Of a stretch of DNA of 39,954 bases, positions 1-7,758 are shown one piece after another. The first letter of the stretch is position 1. Every line of letters begins with the position of its first letter. The stretch is taken from assembly GCA_947499005.1 (NCBI GenBank), contig CANMML010000032.1, positions 1 through 39,954 on the forward strand, in the 5' to 3' direction. Origin of the DNA: an uncultured Aquimarina sp. Lineage in GTDB: Bacteria > Bacteroidota > Bacteroidia > Flavobacteriales > Flavobacteriaceae. The translations under genes were made by a program, and so were the position numbers. The notes under the pieces are model-generated. The model saw only the letters and a list, made by a program, of their open reading frames with translations, was not told the DNA's origin and ran no database searches.

Positions 1-65
1 AATTGGATGGACGGACTCTTTTCTCAAATCAAGAATCTAAGTCCTCCTTTTATATATCCTAATGC

Positions 66-553
66 ATAAATTGGGTTAAAGAATTTCAAAGACTTAAAGA
101 GATTGAAAATAATCACTACAATATAGAATGGAATACCAAAAGGATTTTAAGTAAAGTGAATTATCATATTCAAACAAACGGATGCAGTAGAAAAACATAT
201 CATACCTGAGTCTACCTTACCAAAAGAAAGAACATGGATTCATTATGCCGAGGAGGCAGATGTATTAAATGTTGCACTGTTTGGATGCTCTGCTAAAGAG
301 TGGAGAGAGGCTAACCCTAAATTAGCTACTAAAAACAATATACGAGATTTTGCTAGTATTAATGAACTTGGTGTTATTAGCAAACCTAGAATCTCTAAAC
401 TCGGAATTCATTAAGCTGCAATTAAGTAAAGAAGAACGTTTCGGTAAATTATATGAAGTAGCGATTTATCAATTAGAGATATTGAACTCAAAAGATGTTA
501 CCAAATCGGTTAAGAGAAGCTCAGACGATACTTTTTTGCCTTCGAAAGATTAA
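66..553 (+). pseudogene. KilA-N domain protein remnant (C-terminal part, two frameshifts)
   Basis: Three successive reading frames together spell the C-terminal half of the KilA-N family proteins common in Bacteroidetes: KEFQRLKEIENNHYNIEW (frame from 66), then YAEEADVLNVALFGCSAKEW (frame from 181), then NLESLNSEFIKLQLSKEERF (frame from about 365). The frame changes fall near 177-181 and 364-372, and each is explained by one extra G in a GG pair. An in-frame stop at 60-62 cuts the gene off upstream, and the N-terminal KilA-N DNA-binding domain is not visible. The family assignment rests on remembered family sequence. The piece from 350 to 553 alone looks like a 67-residue gene but is only the last fragment. 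Bases 1-65 carry another open frame that I cannot assign. Sequencing error is an alternative to decay. Confidence 0.72.
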
Positions 554-593
554 GCATTTCAAATATTTGAGATTTTATAACTTAGAAGCATAA

Positions 594-785
594 ATGAAAA
601 TTATCATGCCATATTTTGACGATGATGGTAAAGAGTATAAACCAGATCTTTACCCTGTACCAAATTTATGTATTCTCTGTAAAAAACGAGATAATCCAAA
701 AGAACAAGTAGCTTGTAATTTGACAAGAATGGATCAACTAGGAGAAAAAGATTTTGTCTGCTTTGCTTATGAAAAGCAATCTTAA
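594..785 (+). CDS. Small four-cysteine hypothetical protein
   Basis: A 63-residue protein of unknown function. It has an acidic start (PYFDDDGKEY) and four cysteines arranged C-x2-C (CILC), then C about 12 residues on (VACNLTRMDQ), then C in DFVCFAYE. This spacing could bind a metal such as zinc, but no catalytic motif is visible. Translation may start at 594 or at a second ATG at 606 (MPYFDDDG), which gives a more typical start for this type of protein. It follows the KilA-N remnant by 40 bases and is followed by about 200 bases with no gene. Confidence 0.6.
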   Translation: MKIIMPYFDDDGKEYKPDLYPVPNLCILCKKRDNPKEQVACNLTRMDQLGEKDFVCFAYEKQS

Positions 786-988
786 TTCCTAAAGTTTTTA
801 TAACTAATAAATATTAAGTGGAGTCTCAAGAAAATCAAATTCATCTAATAAAAACTATTGGTAAATGTTATAATGCAATACTTTTGCTAAAAATTCGCAG
901 TTGCTTATTTTGAAATCATAAGTAATACCATCAAGAGGTGCTAAAAATTAGATCTTTAGTTTCAAGAAAACTTATAAAACATTTAACC

Positions 989-1657
989 CTAAATAGAACT
1001 AAATGCCCAAAAATCATTTTTAGGTAAAGGAGCTTCGAAGGTTTGAGTTTCTTTAGATCCAGGTATTTGGTAAGTTAATTTCCAAGCATGAAGACAAACA
1101 GATAAAGGTAAGTATTCCTGTTCCGAACCATATTTTTGATCTCCAAGAATAGGTAATCCAATGTTTGCCAGTTGTGCTCTTATTTGATGGAATCTGCCTG
1201 TTTTGGGTTTGACTTCTAAAACGTAACCAAAATCATTTTTGCCTATCACTTGATAAGAAAGCATACAGCTTAAAGCGTTCTTTGATTTAGAAGGAACGAT
1301 ATCTGCCTTTTTTTCTTTGGTGTTTTTTACCAAAAAGTTCACCAAGTTCCCTTTATTCTTAGGAGGCTTAGTAGTAACTATAGCGAGATACGTTTTTTGA
1401 ACTTTGCGACTACTAAATAGATCGTTAAATGCGACTAGAATACTTTTTTTCTTTGCCAGTATTATAACTCCACTAGTTACTCGATCTAATCGATGTATGA
1501 TCCCTAGATAAGGATTACGTTTACTTTTTAAAAGATGATTGAAAACTAGACTTTCAATAGTTACTGCTTCATAAGTGCTTTTTTCACTGATAAGTCCCGC
1601 CGCTTTATTTATGACAATGTAATCATTGTTTTCATGTAAGATGTCAAGTTTAGGCAT
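989..1657 (-). CDS. RluA-family pseudouridine synthase
   Basis: Converts specific uridines in structured RNA (rRNA or tRNA) to pseudouridine in the cytoplasm. The family signature HRLDRVTSG lies at residues 55-63, with catalytic Asp58. The GRFHQIRAQL motif in the second half is also typical. At 222 residues it is a short RluA-type enzyme with no N-terminal S4 domain, so the exact RNA target cannot be read from sequence. It lies 93 bases downstream of the ygiQ-like gene on the same strand and could be cotranscribed with it. Confidence 0.93.
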   Translation of the reverse strand: MPKLDILHENNDYIVINKAAGLISEKSTYEAVTIESLVFNHLLKSKRNPYLGIIHRLDRVTSGVIILAKKKSILVAFNDLFSSRKVQKTYLAIVTTKPPKNKGNLVNFLVKNTKEKKADIVPSKSKNALSCMLSYQVIGKNDFGYVLEVKPKTGRFHQIRAQLANIGLPILGDQKYGSEQEYLPLSVCLHAWKLTYQIPGSKETQTFEAPLPKNDFWAFSSI

Positions 1658-1750
1658 AATTCTAAGCTAAAAAAATAAATAGATTTAAGTCTATGATCTA
1701 TTGTCTAACAGCGAAGCGATCTAATATCTTAGTCAGTTACGATTAAAAAA

Positions 1751-3703
1751 TTATCGTCGCTTTTTTCTGGGTTTGTATTTCTTCTTAGGTTTCGAATGCG
1801 TTGATGGAATAGCATCATCAAAAGTATGGCTTACTTTTTTCGGTTTAATACTTTTCCAAGAACCATTTTCTTGTTCAGGAACTAGTGTTTCTGCTAAATC
1901 TTTTCTGCCTAGTTTATTTAATGTTTTCGAAATCCAACCTTTATTATCTTTCTTATACCAAAAGAAGAATCTATGCTGTTCCTCTTTTTCTTTTTTAGTT
2001 TTGGGAGTTTTGGTTGGCTTTAAGGTATATGGATGATATCCACTATAATAAATAACGGTGGCAACCGTCATTGGTGTAGGCGTAAAGCCTTGTACCTGTT
2101 CTAGCTGAAATCCCATTTCTTTAGTTTCAGCAGCTAGGTTTGCCATATCTTCCAATTCACAAGCAGGGTGATTAGAGATAAAATATGGAATTAACTGAAG
2201 TTTTAATCCCTTCTTTATATTGATCTTATCAAAACGTTCTTTAAACTTATGAAAATAGTGAAAAGAAGGTTTCCGCATCAACTTTAATACAGGATCCGAA
2301 GTATGTTCTGGTGCTACTTTTAAACGTCCAGAAATATGATTCGTCATCACTTCTTCCGTGTAATCGTCCAATTCTTTTGGGTCGGCATTTTTATTGAATT
2401 CAGGCACCAACATATCGTGACGAATACCACTTCCAATAAATGATTTTTTTATTTTAGGGTGTTTGTCTACAGCCTGATATAACTTCGTTAGTGGTTTATG
2501 AGAGGTATCTAAATTACTACAGATTACAGGTGAAATACAGGAAGGAGCCACACAATTGTCACAAATAGACTGTATTTTACCCTTCATCTTGTACATATTT
2601 GCAGAAGGCCCCCCAATATCTGATAGATAGCCTTTAAAGTCTGGCATATTAGCCACTTTATCCACTTCCTTTAAAATAGATTCTTGACTTCTACTGGCAA
2701 TAAACTTTCCTTGATGCGCCGAAATGGTACAAAAACTACAACCACCAAAACAACCACGATGTATGTTAATAGAAGTTTTAATCATTTCAAAGGCAGGTAT
2801 AGGCCCTCGCTTATTGTATTTTGGATGCGGTAAACGCGTATAAGGTAGATCGAAAGAAGCATCAATTTCCTTTTCGGTCATGGTAGGGTAGGGCGGATTA
2901 ATGACTAATGTCTTGCCCTTTACCTTTTGAAAAATACGACGTGCCTTAAGTTTATTAGATTCTTGCTCTATAATTTTAAAATTAGAGGCAAACTTTTTCT
3001 TATCCTTTAAACAAACTTCGTGTGATTGAATCTCGACATCATCCCAATTTTTATTTTTAGGAATATTTTCATCTTGATCTACTAAAATAGCCGTTTGTTG
3101 GATGGTTTTCAAACTCGAAAAAGGAACTCCTTTTTGCAGTAGTTTAACCACTTCTCGCAAAGGTTGTTCTCCCATTCCGTATACCAACATATCTGCTTTA
3201 GAGGTTTCTAAAATAGTTGGTAGTAATTTGTCACTCCAATAATCGTAATGTGTTACACGACGAAGAGAAGCTTCGATTCCTCCGATCAACACAGGAACAT
3301 CAGGAAATTTATCTTTTAAAATGGTAGAATACACAGAGGTAGCATAATCAGGTCGAAACCCTTTATCACCATTAGGTGTGTAGGCATCTTTGTCTCTACG
3401 TTTTTTACTTGCAGTATAATTACTGACCATGGGATCCATACAACCTCCAGTAACTCCAAAAAATAATTTAGGAGTTCCTAGCTTTGTGAAATCCTGTAAG
3501 TCGTCATTCACATTGGGTTGCGGAACTATGGCTACTTTTAACCCATAGCTTTCTAAAATACGACCAATAACGGCAGGTCCAAATGAGGGGTGATCTACAT
3601 AAGCGTCACCACTAAATAGAATAACGTCTAATTCCTCCCAACCTCGAATTTTTACTTCTTTATTCGTAGTAGGTAACCAATCTGAAAGTTTATTTACTTG
3701 CAT
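1751..3703 (-). CDS. YgiQ-family radical SAM protein
   Basis: Full-length (650 residues) member of the YgiQ family, a conserved radical S-adenosylmethionine family of unknown reaction. The N-terminal domain has the family's SGDAYVDHPSFG start (residues 31-42). The radical SAM core carries C318-x3-C322-x2-C325 (CFGGCSFC), which binds the 4Fe-4S cluster, and the family's VAPEHTSDPVL motif follows. The C-terminus is very basic (KKKYKPRKKRR), which suggests contact with nucleic acid. A TACCTTTG box reads on this strand at 3711-3718, only 7-8 bases before the ATG, so the mRNA may be almost leaderless. Confidence 0.95.
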   Translation of the reverse strand: MQVNKLSDWLPTTNKEVKIRGWEELDVILFSGDAYVDHPSFGPAVIGRILESYGLKVAIVPQPNVNDDLQDFTKLGTPKLFFGVTGGCMDPMVSNYTASKKRRDKDAYTPNGDKGFRPDYATSVYSTILKDKFPDVPVLIGGIEASLRRVTHYDYWSDKLLPTILETSKADMLVYGMGEQPLREVVKLLQKGVPFSSLKTIQQTAILVDQDENIPKNKNWDDVEIQSHEVCLKDKKKFASNFKIIEQESNKLKARRIFQKVKGKTLVINPPYPTMTEKEIDASFDLPYTRLPHPKYNKRGPIPAFEMIKTSINIHRGCFGGCSFCTISAHQGKFIASRSQESILKEVDKVANMPDFKGYLSDIGGPSANMYKMKGKIQSICDNCVAPSCISPVICSNLDTSHKPLTKLYQAVDKHPKIKKSFIGSGIRHDMLVPEFNKNADPKELDDYTEEVMTNHISGRLKVAPEHTSDPVLKLMRKPSFHYFHKFKERFDKINIKKGLKLQLIPYFISNHPACELEDMANLAAETKEMGFQLEQVQGFTPTPMTVATVIYYSGYHPYTLKPTKTPKTKKEKEEQHRFFFWYKKDNKGWISKTLNKLGRKDLAETLVPEQENGSWKSIKPKKVSHTFDDAIPSTHSKPKKKYKPRKKRR

Positions 3704-3710
3704 AGTAGTA

Positions 3711-3718
3711 CAAAGGTA
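3711..3718 (-). promoter_or_regulatory. Bacteroidetes-type -7 box of the ygiQ-like gene
   Basis: TACCTTTG on the minus strand matches the TAnnTTTG -7 box and lies 7-8 bases before the start codon at 3703. No TTG (-33) occurs at the usual 19-21 base spacing, so confidence is moderate. Confidence 0.45.
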
Positions 3719-3921
3719 CAGTTAAATTAGTTTTGTGACTCGAAACAAAAGTTAAGCAAAGCAATTTTGTTAAATAATTTATTCGTTTTTAATGGTGCAT
3801 TTTAGGTTGCTCTCTAATATAAATATGGAATTTTAATAGAAGTAGCATCTAGCTGAAAAGTTTAGGAGTATTAAGAATCACTTTATTTTGAAAATACAGA
3901 AATAATTTTCAAGCTAATTTT

Positions 3922-3949
3922 TGTCATCCCGCACTTGATGCGGGATCTC
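3922..3949 (+). repeat. Palindromic REP-like element (GTCAT...ATCTC)
   Basis: TGTCATCCCGCA, loop, TGCGGGATCTC. It is an imperfect hairpin with a conserved head (GTCAT) and tail (ATCTC) and a variable but self-complementary stem. It lies in the gene-free stretch 3704-4104, which otherwise holds only a candidate promoter at its 3' end. Other family members are at 28119, 28501 and in the 39.5-kb tandem array. Confidence 0.7.
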
Positions 3950-4038
3950 ATTAAGGATATTTATTTAACCTAATTAACATATTTGATGAGATTCTGAAAT
4001 AAATTTAGAATTACGATTGGTTTTCCATAATTTTCAGC

Positions 4039-4070
4039 TTGATCCCAGAAATAGTTTGGGGTTAAATTTG
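4039..4070 (+). promoter_or_regulatory. Candidate promoter of the heavy-metal operon
   Basis: TTG at 4039-4041, 21 bases, then TAAATTTG at 4063-4070. This matches the Bacteroidetes -33/-7 pattern (TTG then TAnnTTTG), with spacing slightly above the common 19. It lies 67 bases before the preferred ATG at 4138. Confidence 0.5.
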
Positions 4071-4137
4071 TCATAAAATTAAATGAATGTGGTTCATTGA
4101 ATAAGTGAAATCATTAAAAAAACGTAATTTTATCACA

Positions 4138-4572
4138 ATGAAAAATTTATTCAAAAAATCGATTGCTTGTCTGCTGTCACTTTTAGTGTTAGTGGCTACA
4201 ACTGCATTTAGTGCTAGTGCGCACTATTGCGGAGAGCATTTGATTTCTTTTAGAATAAATAAAACAGCTAATAGTTGTTTTGGTAAGTATAGTGCTAGCA
4301 TTGACACCAAAGACCTCTTTAAGGCATCTAAGAAATCTTGTTGTAAAGATGTATCAATTCTAAAAAAAGGAAGTGATGATGTTTTAAAAAGTAAAGTTGA
4401 TGTTAAGCTAGATAAACACTCGCTTTTAAACAAGCTTGTATTTACCGATCCAAGTTTTTTTGAAACTTCATTTGTTACACTAATAGATCCTTACAACATT
4501 GGTGTGCATCAGCAGCTACATTTTCAAACTATACAGGATAAGACCGTCTTATTTCAAGTGTTTTTAATTTGA
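4138..4572 (+). CDS. HYC_CC_PP-type secreted metal-locus protein
   Basis: A small exported protein of the Bacteroidetes HYC_CC_PP family, usually found near copper or mercury handling genes; its biochemical role is not established. From the ATG at 4138 it has a signal peptide (residues 1-28), HYC at 29-31, and CC at 68-69. The C-terminus VLFQVFLI resembles the family end. The diproline that names the family is missing: the expected place reads DPYNIGVHQQ. A GTG at 4105 would add 11 residues before the signal peptide, so I prefer 4138. It is the first gene of a five-gene same-strand set reaching 7575, and its paired cysteines fit a metal-related role. Confidence 0.75.
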   Translation: MKNLFKKSIACLLSLLVLVATTAFSASAHYCGEHLISFRINKTANSCFGKYSASIDTKDLFKASKKSCCKDVSILKKGSDDVLKSKVDVKLDKHSLLNKLVFTDPSFFETSFVTLIDPYNIGVHQQLHFQTIQDKTVLFQVFLI

Positions 4573-4649
4573 TTATCTATTTAAACCTAAGCAATTCGAG
4601 TAGTTTAAATGTATAATAACGTCTTATTACGGCGTATTAAAATTAATCA

Positions 4650-5414
4650 ATGAAACACATATTGTCGGTTATGTGCTTTGTCATTTTTCTTATGGCAAAA
4701 GCGCAGGGACCACCCATAACAACTGATAAGCCTATCATGTTGGGGGGTAAAAGTTTTACAGTAAAAACTTTAACGGAGATAAGAACTACTAATAGTGGGA
4801 CAGCTACCCATATACCTTTAGTAATTCACTATTTGCCTACTGAAAAAACACTATTAGGTATCCATTTACCATTAGTGAGCTATGATTTTAATAATGGTTT
4901 AAATGATTTAGCAATTGCAGACCTTCAGATATTAGGGAAATATCAGTTTTACAGAAAAGATAAAACAGGAAGAACACATCGTTTAGTAGCCAAAACAATT
5001 CAAACGTTACCAACAGGTAAGTCACTAGATATCTTGCAAATAAGTACGGGGAATTACCAAAGTTATTTCGGAGTTGTTAGCGGTTTGGAAACCTTGAAAT
5101 ATGGGATTTCTTCGGAGATAGGCTACAATTGGTCGCCTAGTTCCAATTTGGATGAGTTGAGGGTGAAGCAAGGCTTTGGTTTGCCGTTACTAAAACCACA
5201 ATACCCCAATAAGCAAGTCAATCTATATTTTGAATATACTAGCAATTGGCTGGTCGAACGGGGTTGGTATCAATTGCTTTATGCTCAGGGAATACAATAT
5301 GCTAGAAAGAATATAACCTTCGATGTTGCTATTCAATTTCCTTTGGTGAATGATTTTCCTGAAGAGAGAACTTTGAAACAAAGTGTGTTCATAGGAACAC
5401 GTTACACCTTTTAA
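4650..5414 (+). CDS. Outer-membrane beta-barrel, transporter-like
   Basis: A 254-residue protein with a signal peptide (cut near MAKAQ, residues 15-19), a GPPITTDKP start to the mature part, and alternating hydrophobic/polar strands up to a C-terminal aromatic residue (GTRYTF), the usual end of an outer-membrane beta-barrel. It resembles the transporter-like barrels related to the MetA-pathway/phenol-degradation group that sit in metal-resistance loci of Bacteroidetes. The substrate is not readable from sequence. It lies 77 bases after the HYC-type gene and 11 bases before the HMA-MauE gene, so it likely shares their transcript and could be the outer-membrane step of a metal route. Confidence 0.7.
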   Translation: MKHILSVMCFVIFLMAKAQGPPITTDKPIMLGGKSFTVKTLTEIRTTNSGTATHIPLVIHYLPTEKTLLGIHLPLVSYDFNNGLNDLAIADLQILGKYQFYRKDKTGRTHRLVAKTIQTLPTGKSLDILQISTGNYQSYFGVVSGLETLKYGISSEIGYNWSPSSNLDELRVKQGFGLPLLKPQYPNKQVNLYFEYTSNWLVERGWYQLLYAQGIQYARKNITFDVAIQFPLVNDFPEERTLKQSVFIGTRYTF

Positions 5415-5425
5415 AAAGAAATTTT

Positions 5426-6139
5426 ATGAAACAGCTTATAAAAATAGAAGGAATGACTTGTTCTAGCTGTAAATCTACAGTTGAGCAACATTTAAAAAAG
5501 CTTCCTGAAATTAAGGATGTCTCGATCAATTTAGAACGTAAAGAAGTAACGATATATTCAAAACTAAAAATTTCTGAAGAACAGATAAAGTCGGTTTTGC
5601 CAAAAAAGTATTCACTAATTGACGATTCTGATAAAATAGAAGCGCCTGACGTGGAAAAAGATAATGTGTTCAAAAAGTTGAAGCCTCTCTTTTTAATTCT
5701 TTTTTATATAAGTACAGCAAGTGTTTTAATGAATAGAAATTACTTGGACTACAAAGAGATAATGTTAGACTATATGGGGTTGTTTTTTATTGTTTTTAGT
5801 TTCTTTAAAATTCTCGATCTGAATGGTTTTTCCGATTCTTTCCGAATGTATGATCCGATAGCAAAAAACACTAAAAGTTATGGAAGATTATATCCATTTT
5901 TAGAAACGTTACTTGGTGTTTTACTATTGATGAGGATTCAAGTCCAAGTTTCTTTGGTGACAACTATTATAATCCTCGGTGCAACAACAATAGGTGTTGC
6001 CAGTGTTTTGAGTAATAAGCGTAAAATTCGTTGTGCTTGTCTTGGTACAGTTTTAGATTTACCAATGACACAAGCAACATTAATTGAAAATACAATAATG
6101 CTAGTAATGTCTGTGATAATGCTTTTTAGCAATTTTTAA
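5426..6139 (+). CDS. HMA domain fused to MauE/DoxX-like membrane domain
   Basis: The N-terminal heavy-metal-associated (HMA) domain (residues 1-65) has GMTCSSC with C12 and C15 as the metal pair. It is followed by a four- to five-helix membrane domain (about 70-237) resembling MauE/DoxX-type redox-linked membrane proteins. The cytoplasmic-type loop KRKIRCACLGT contains two further cysteines that could take part in metal or thiol transfer. HMA domains bind Cu(I), Hg(II) or Zn(II); which metal applies here is unknown. It lies 11 bases after the barrel gene and 12 before the double-HMA gene. I infer metal passage or thiol-redox handling at the inner membrane. Confidence 0.8.
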   Translation: MKQLIKIEGMTCSSCKSTVEQHLKKLPEIKDVSINLERKEVTIYSKLKISEEQIKSVLPKKYSLIDDSDKIEAPDVEKDNVFKKLKPLFLILFYISTASVLMNRNYLDYKEIMLDYMGLFFIVFSFFKILDLNGFSDSFRMYDPIAKNTKSYGRLYPFLETLLGVLLLMRIQVQVSLVTTIIILGATTIGVASVLSNKRKIRCACLGTVLDLPMTQATLIENTIMLVMSVIMLFSNF

Positions 6140-6151
6140 AAAAATAATAAC

Positions 6152-6763
6152 ATGAAAAAGATAATATCAATAATTATAGTGGGTTTAATTGGAATTAGCA
6201 CCCTTTTAGGTCAGAAGAAAGTAGATCAGTATCAAATTCAAGTTGATGGCTTAGGTTGTCCTTTTTGTGCTTATGGTCTAGAGAAAAAGTTCAAGGAGTT
6301 TAAAGGAATTAAAAATGTTGTCATTGAGATTGAAACAGGAGATTTTTCTTTTCAATATCCTTCGGAAAATCCGTTGTCAATAGCGCAAGTAGTTGAGCAA
6401 GTAAAAAAAGCAGGTTATACTCCTAAAAAAGCCACGATTATCAGAGTCGATGGGGAAAAAGAGGTATTTCCTAACGAAACTTTTATGTCAAAAGAAATAG
6501 CTATCCATCAAGCAGAAATGAGTGTTTCTGGAAATTGTGATATGTGTAAAGCAAGAATAGAAGCAGCAGCATTATCTAATAAAGCAGTACAGTCTGCTCA
6601 ATGGGATAAAGTATCCAAAAAACTTTTGTTAAACGTTGATAAAAGTATGGATATTAAAGTCATAGGAAAGCTCATAGCTGATGAAGGTCACGACAATGAA
6701 TATGTCACTTCCAAAACAGCGACTTACGATCAACTTCCTCCATGTTGTCTTTACAGAAAATAG
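6152..6763 (+). CDS. Exported protein with two HMA domains and a CC tail
   Basis: A signal peptide (about residues 1-20) is followed by two HMA domains: the first with GCPFC (C36, C39), the second with GNCDMC (C129, C132). The protein ends LPPCCLYRK, with C198-C199 next to a tyrosine, a tail often seen on Bacteroidetes metal-binding exports. With six paired cysteines it looks like a periplasmic metal-binding or relay protein. It sits 12 bases after the HMA-MauE gene and 8 bases before the next start (6772), so translation is probably coupled. Metal identity (copper or mercury most likely) is inference. Confidence 0.8.
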   Translation: MKKIISIIIVGLIGISTLLGQKKVDQYQIQVDGLGCPFCAYGLEKKFKEFKGIKNVVIEIETGDFSFQYPSENPLSIAQVVEQVKKAGYTPKKATIIRVDGEKEVFPNETFMSKEIAIHQAEMSVSGNCDMCKARIEAAALSNKAVQSAQWDKVSKKLLLNVDKSMDIKVIGKLIADEGHDNEYVTSKTATYDQLPPCCLYRK

Positions 6764-6771
6764 AAGGTCAT

Positions 6772-7575
6772 ATGAAAAATGTGTGGTATATAATTTTAGT
6801 AGGATTGTCTTTATTTCAAAGCTGTACTAAAAAGGAAATAAATTGGAAATTTGATTCAGAAATAAAACTAGATAATATAAAACCCATAGGTATTGCGATT
6901 GTAAATGATACCTTATGGGTATCCGATGGGGAAGGCAACCGAATAGTTCAACTGAATAAAGAAGGAAAAATTCTTAAAGAAGAAAAAGGATTTGATCGTC
7001 CAATGCATATTGCTAATTTTAAAAAAGGATTGGCAATTCCTGAATATGGAAAAGATGTTATTACCATCCTAGAACATGGAATTTCGAAAGCGTTACCATC
7101 TCCAAAGTTAGATGCCCCAGCAGGTATAGATTTTAATAATGGATCGTATGCTATTGCAGATTTTTATCACCATAAAATTCACTTTTATAATGGTAAAGAG
7201 TGGCGTAGTTTTGGTGAAAAAGGAAAAGGAAACTCACAGTTTCTATATCCGACCGATTTGCATATAGCTGATGAATTTTTATACGTAGCAGATGCTTATA
7301 ATCATCGTATCCAAGTATTTGATAAGGAAGGTGCGTTTATTAAAATAATGGCTGAAGATCTGGGTATTAATGCCGCAACGGGTGTTTTTTATCAAGAACA
7401 GCAAGTTTTTATTACCGATTTTGAAAATCATAGGGTTTTGGTGTTAGAGAATTCAGGAGAATTGAAGCAAATATTAACCCAAAGTCTAGCAAACCCAACG
7501 GATATGATTGTATTAAAAGAGAAGCTATATGTGTTGAATTTTAAATCAGGAACGATTTCAATTTTTAGAAAATAA
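6772..7575 (+). CDS. NHL-repeat beta-propeller lipoprotein
   Basis: A 267-residue lipoprotein when started at the ATG at 6772 (KNVWYIILVGLSLFQSC, lipid-modified Cys18). An upstream ATG at 6742 would overlap the previous gene and put extra residues before the signal peptide. The body has repeated NHL-type blades such as GNRIVQLNKEGKILKE and YNHRIQVFDKEGAFIKI, making a probable six-bladed propeller. NHL propellers bind partners or small ligands and need not be enzymes. It is the last gene of the metal operon. No copper- or mercury-binding motif is evident, so its part in the set is unknown. Confidence 0.75.
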   Translation: MKNVWYIILVGLSLFQSCTKKEINWKFDSEIKLDNIKPIGIAIVNDTLWVSDGEGNRIVQLNKEGKILKEEKGFDRPMHIANFKKGLAIPEYGKDVITILEHGISKALPSPKLDAPAGIDFNNGSYAIADFYHHKIHFYNGKEWRSFGEKGKGNSQFLYPTDLHIADEFLYVADAYNHRIQVFDKEGAFIKIMAEDLGINAATGVFYQEQQVFITDFENHRVLVLENSGELKQILTQSLANPTDMIVLKEKLYVLNFKSGTISIFRK

Positions 7576-7687
7576 ATTCAAAATCTAACAACGTTACACT
7601 AATTATCGAAAATCAGTAGATTTCATTAAAACGTTTGTGAAATACAAGCAAATTTAAAAGTACAGATGATAAAATTCGAATATGGAT

Positions 7688-7695
7688 TAAGTTTG
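7688..7695 (+). promoter_or_regulatory. Candidate -7 box for the M18 aminopeptidase
   Basis: TAAGTTTG fits the TAnnTTTG -7 box and lies 63 bases before the start at 7759. No clear TTG at the expected -33 distance. Confidence 0.35.
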
Positions 7696-7758
7696 CTTTT
7701 CTTTACGAAGTTAAAATGCATATTAATATGATCAATTAAAATCTAAGAACTAAAATCT

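Noticed and set aside
1773..2036. 87-residue plus-strand frame opposite the ygiQ-like gene, and similar frames antisense to other genes (e.g. 13867-14274, 25283-25660)
   Set aside because: They are complementary shadows of well-supported genes with no motif of their own.
7587..7602. CTAACAACGTTAC near the end of the metal operon, similar to the sulfur operator
   Set aside because: The half-sites are separated by three, not four bases, the first half is imperfect, and no -7 box lies 21 bases on.
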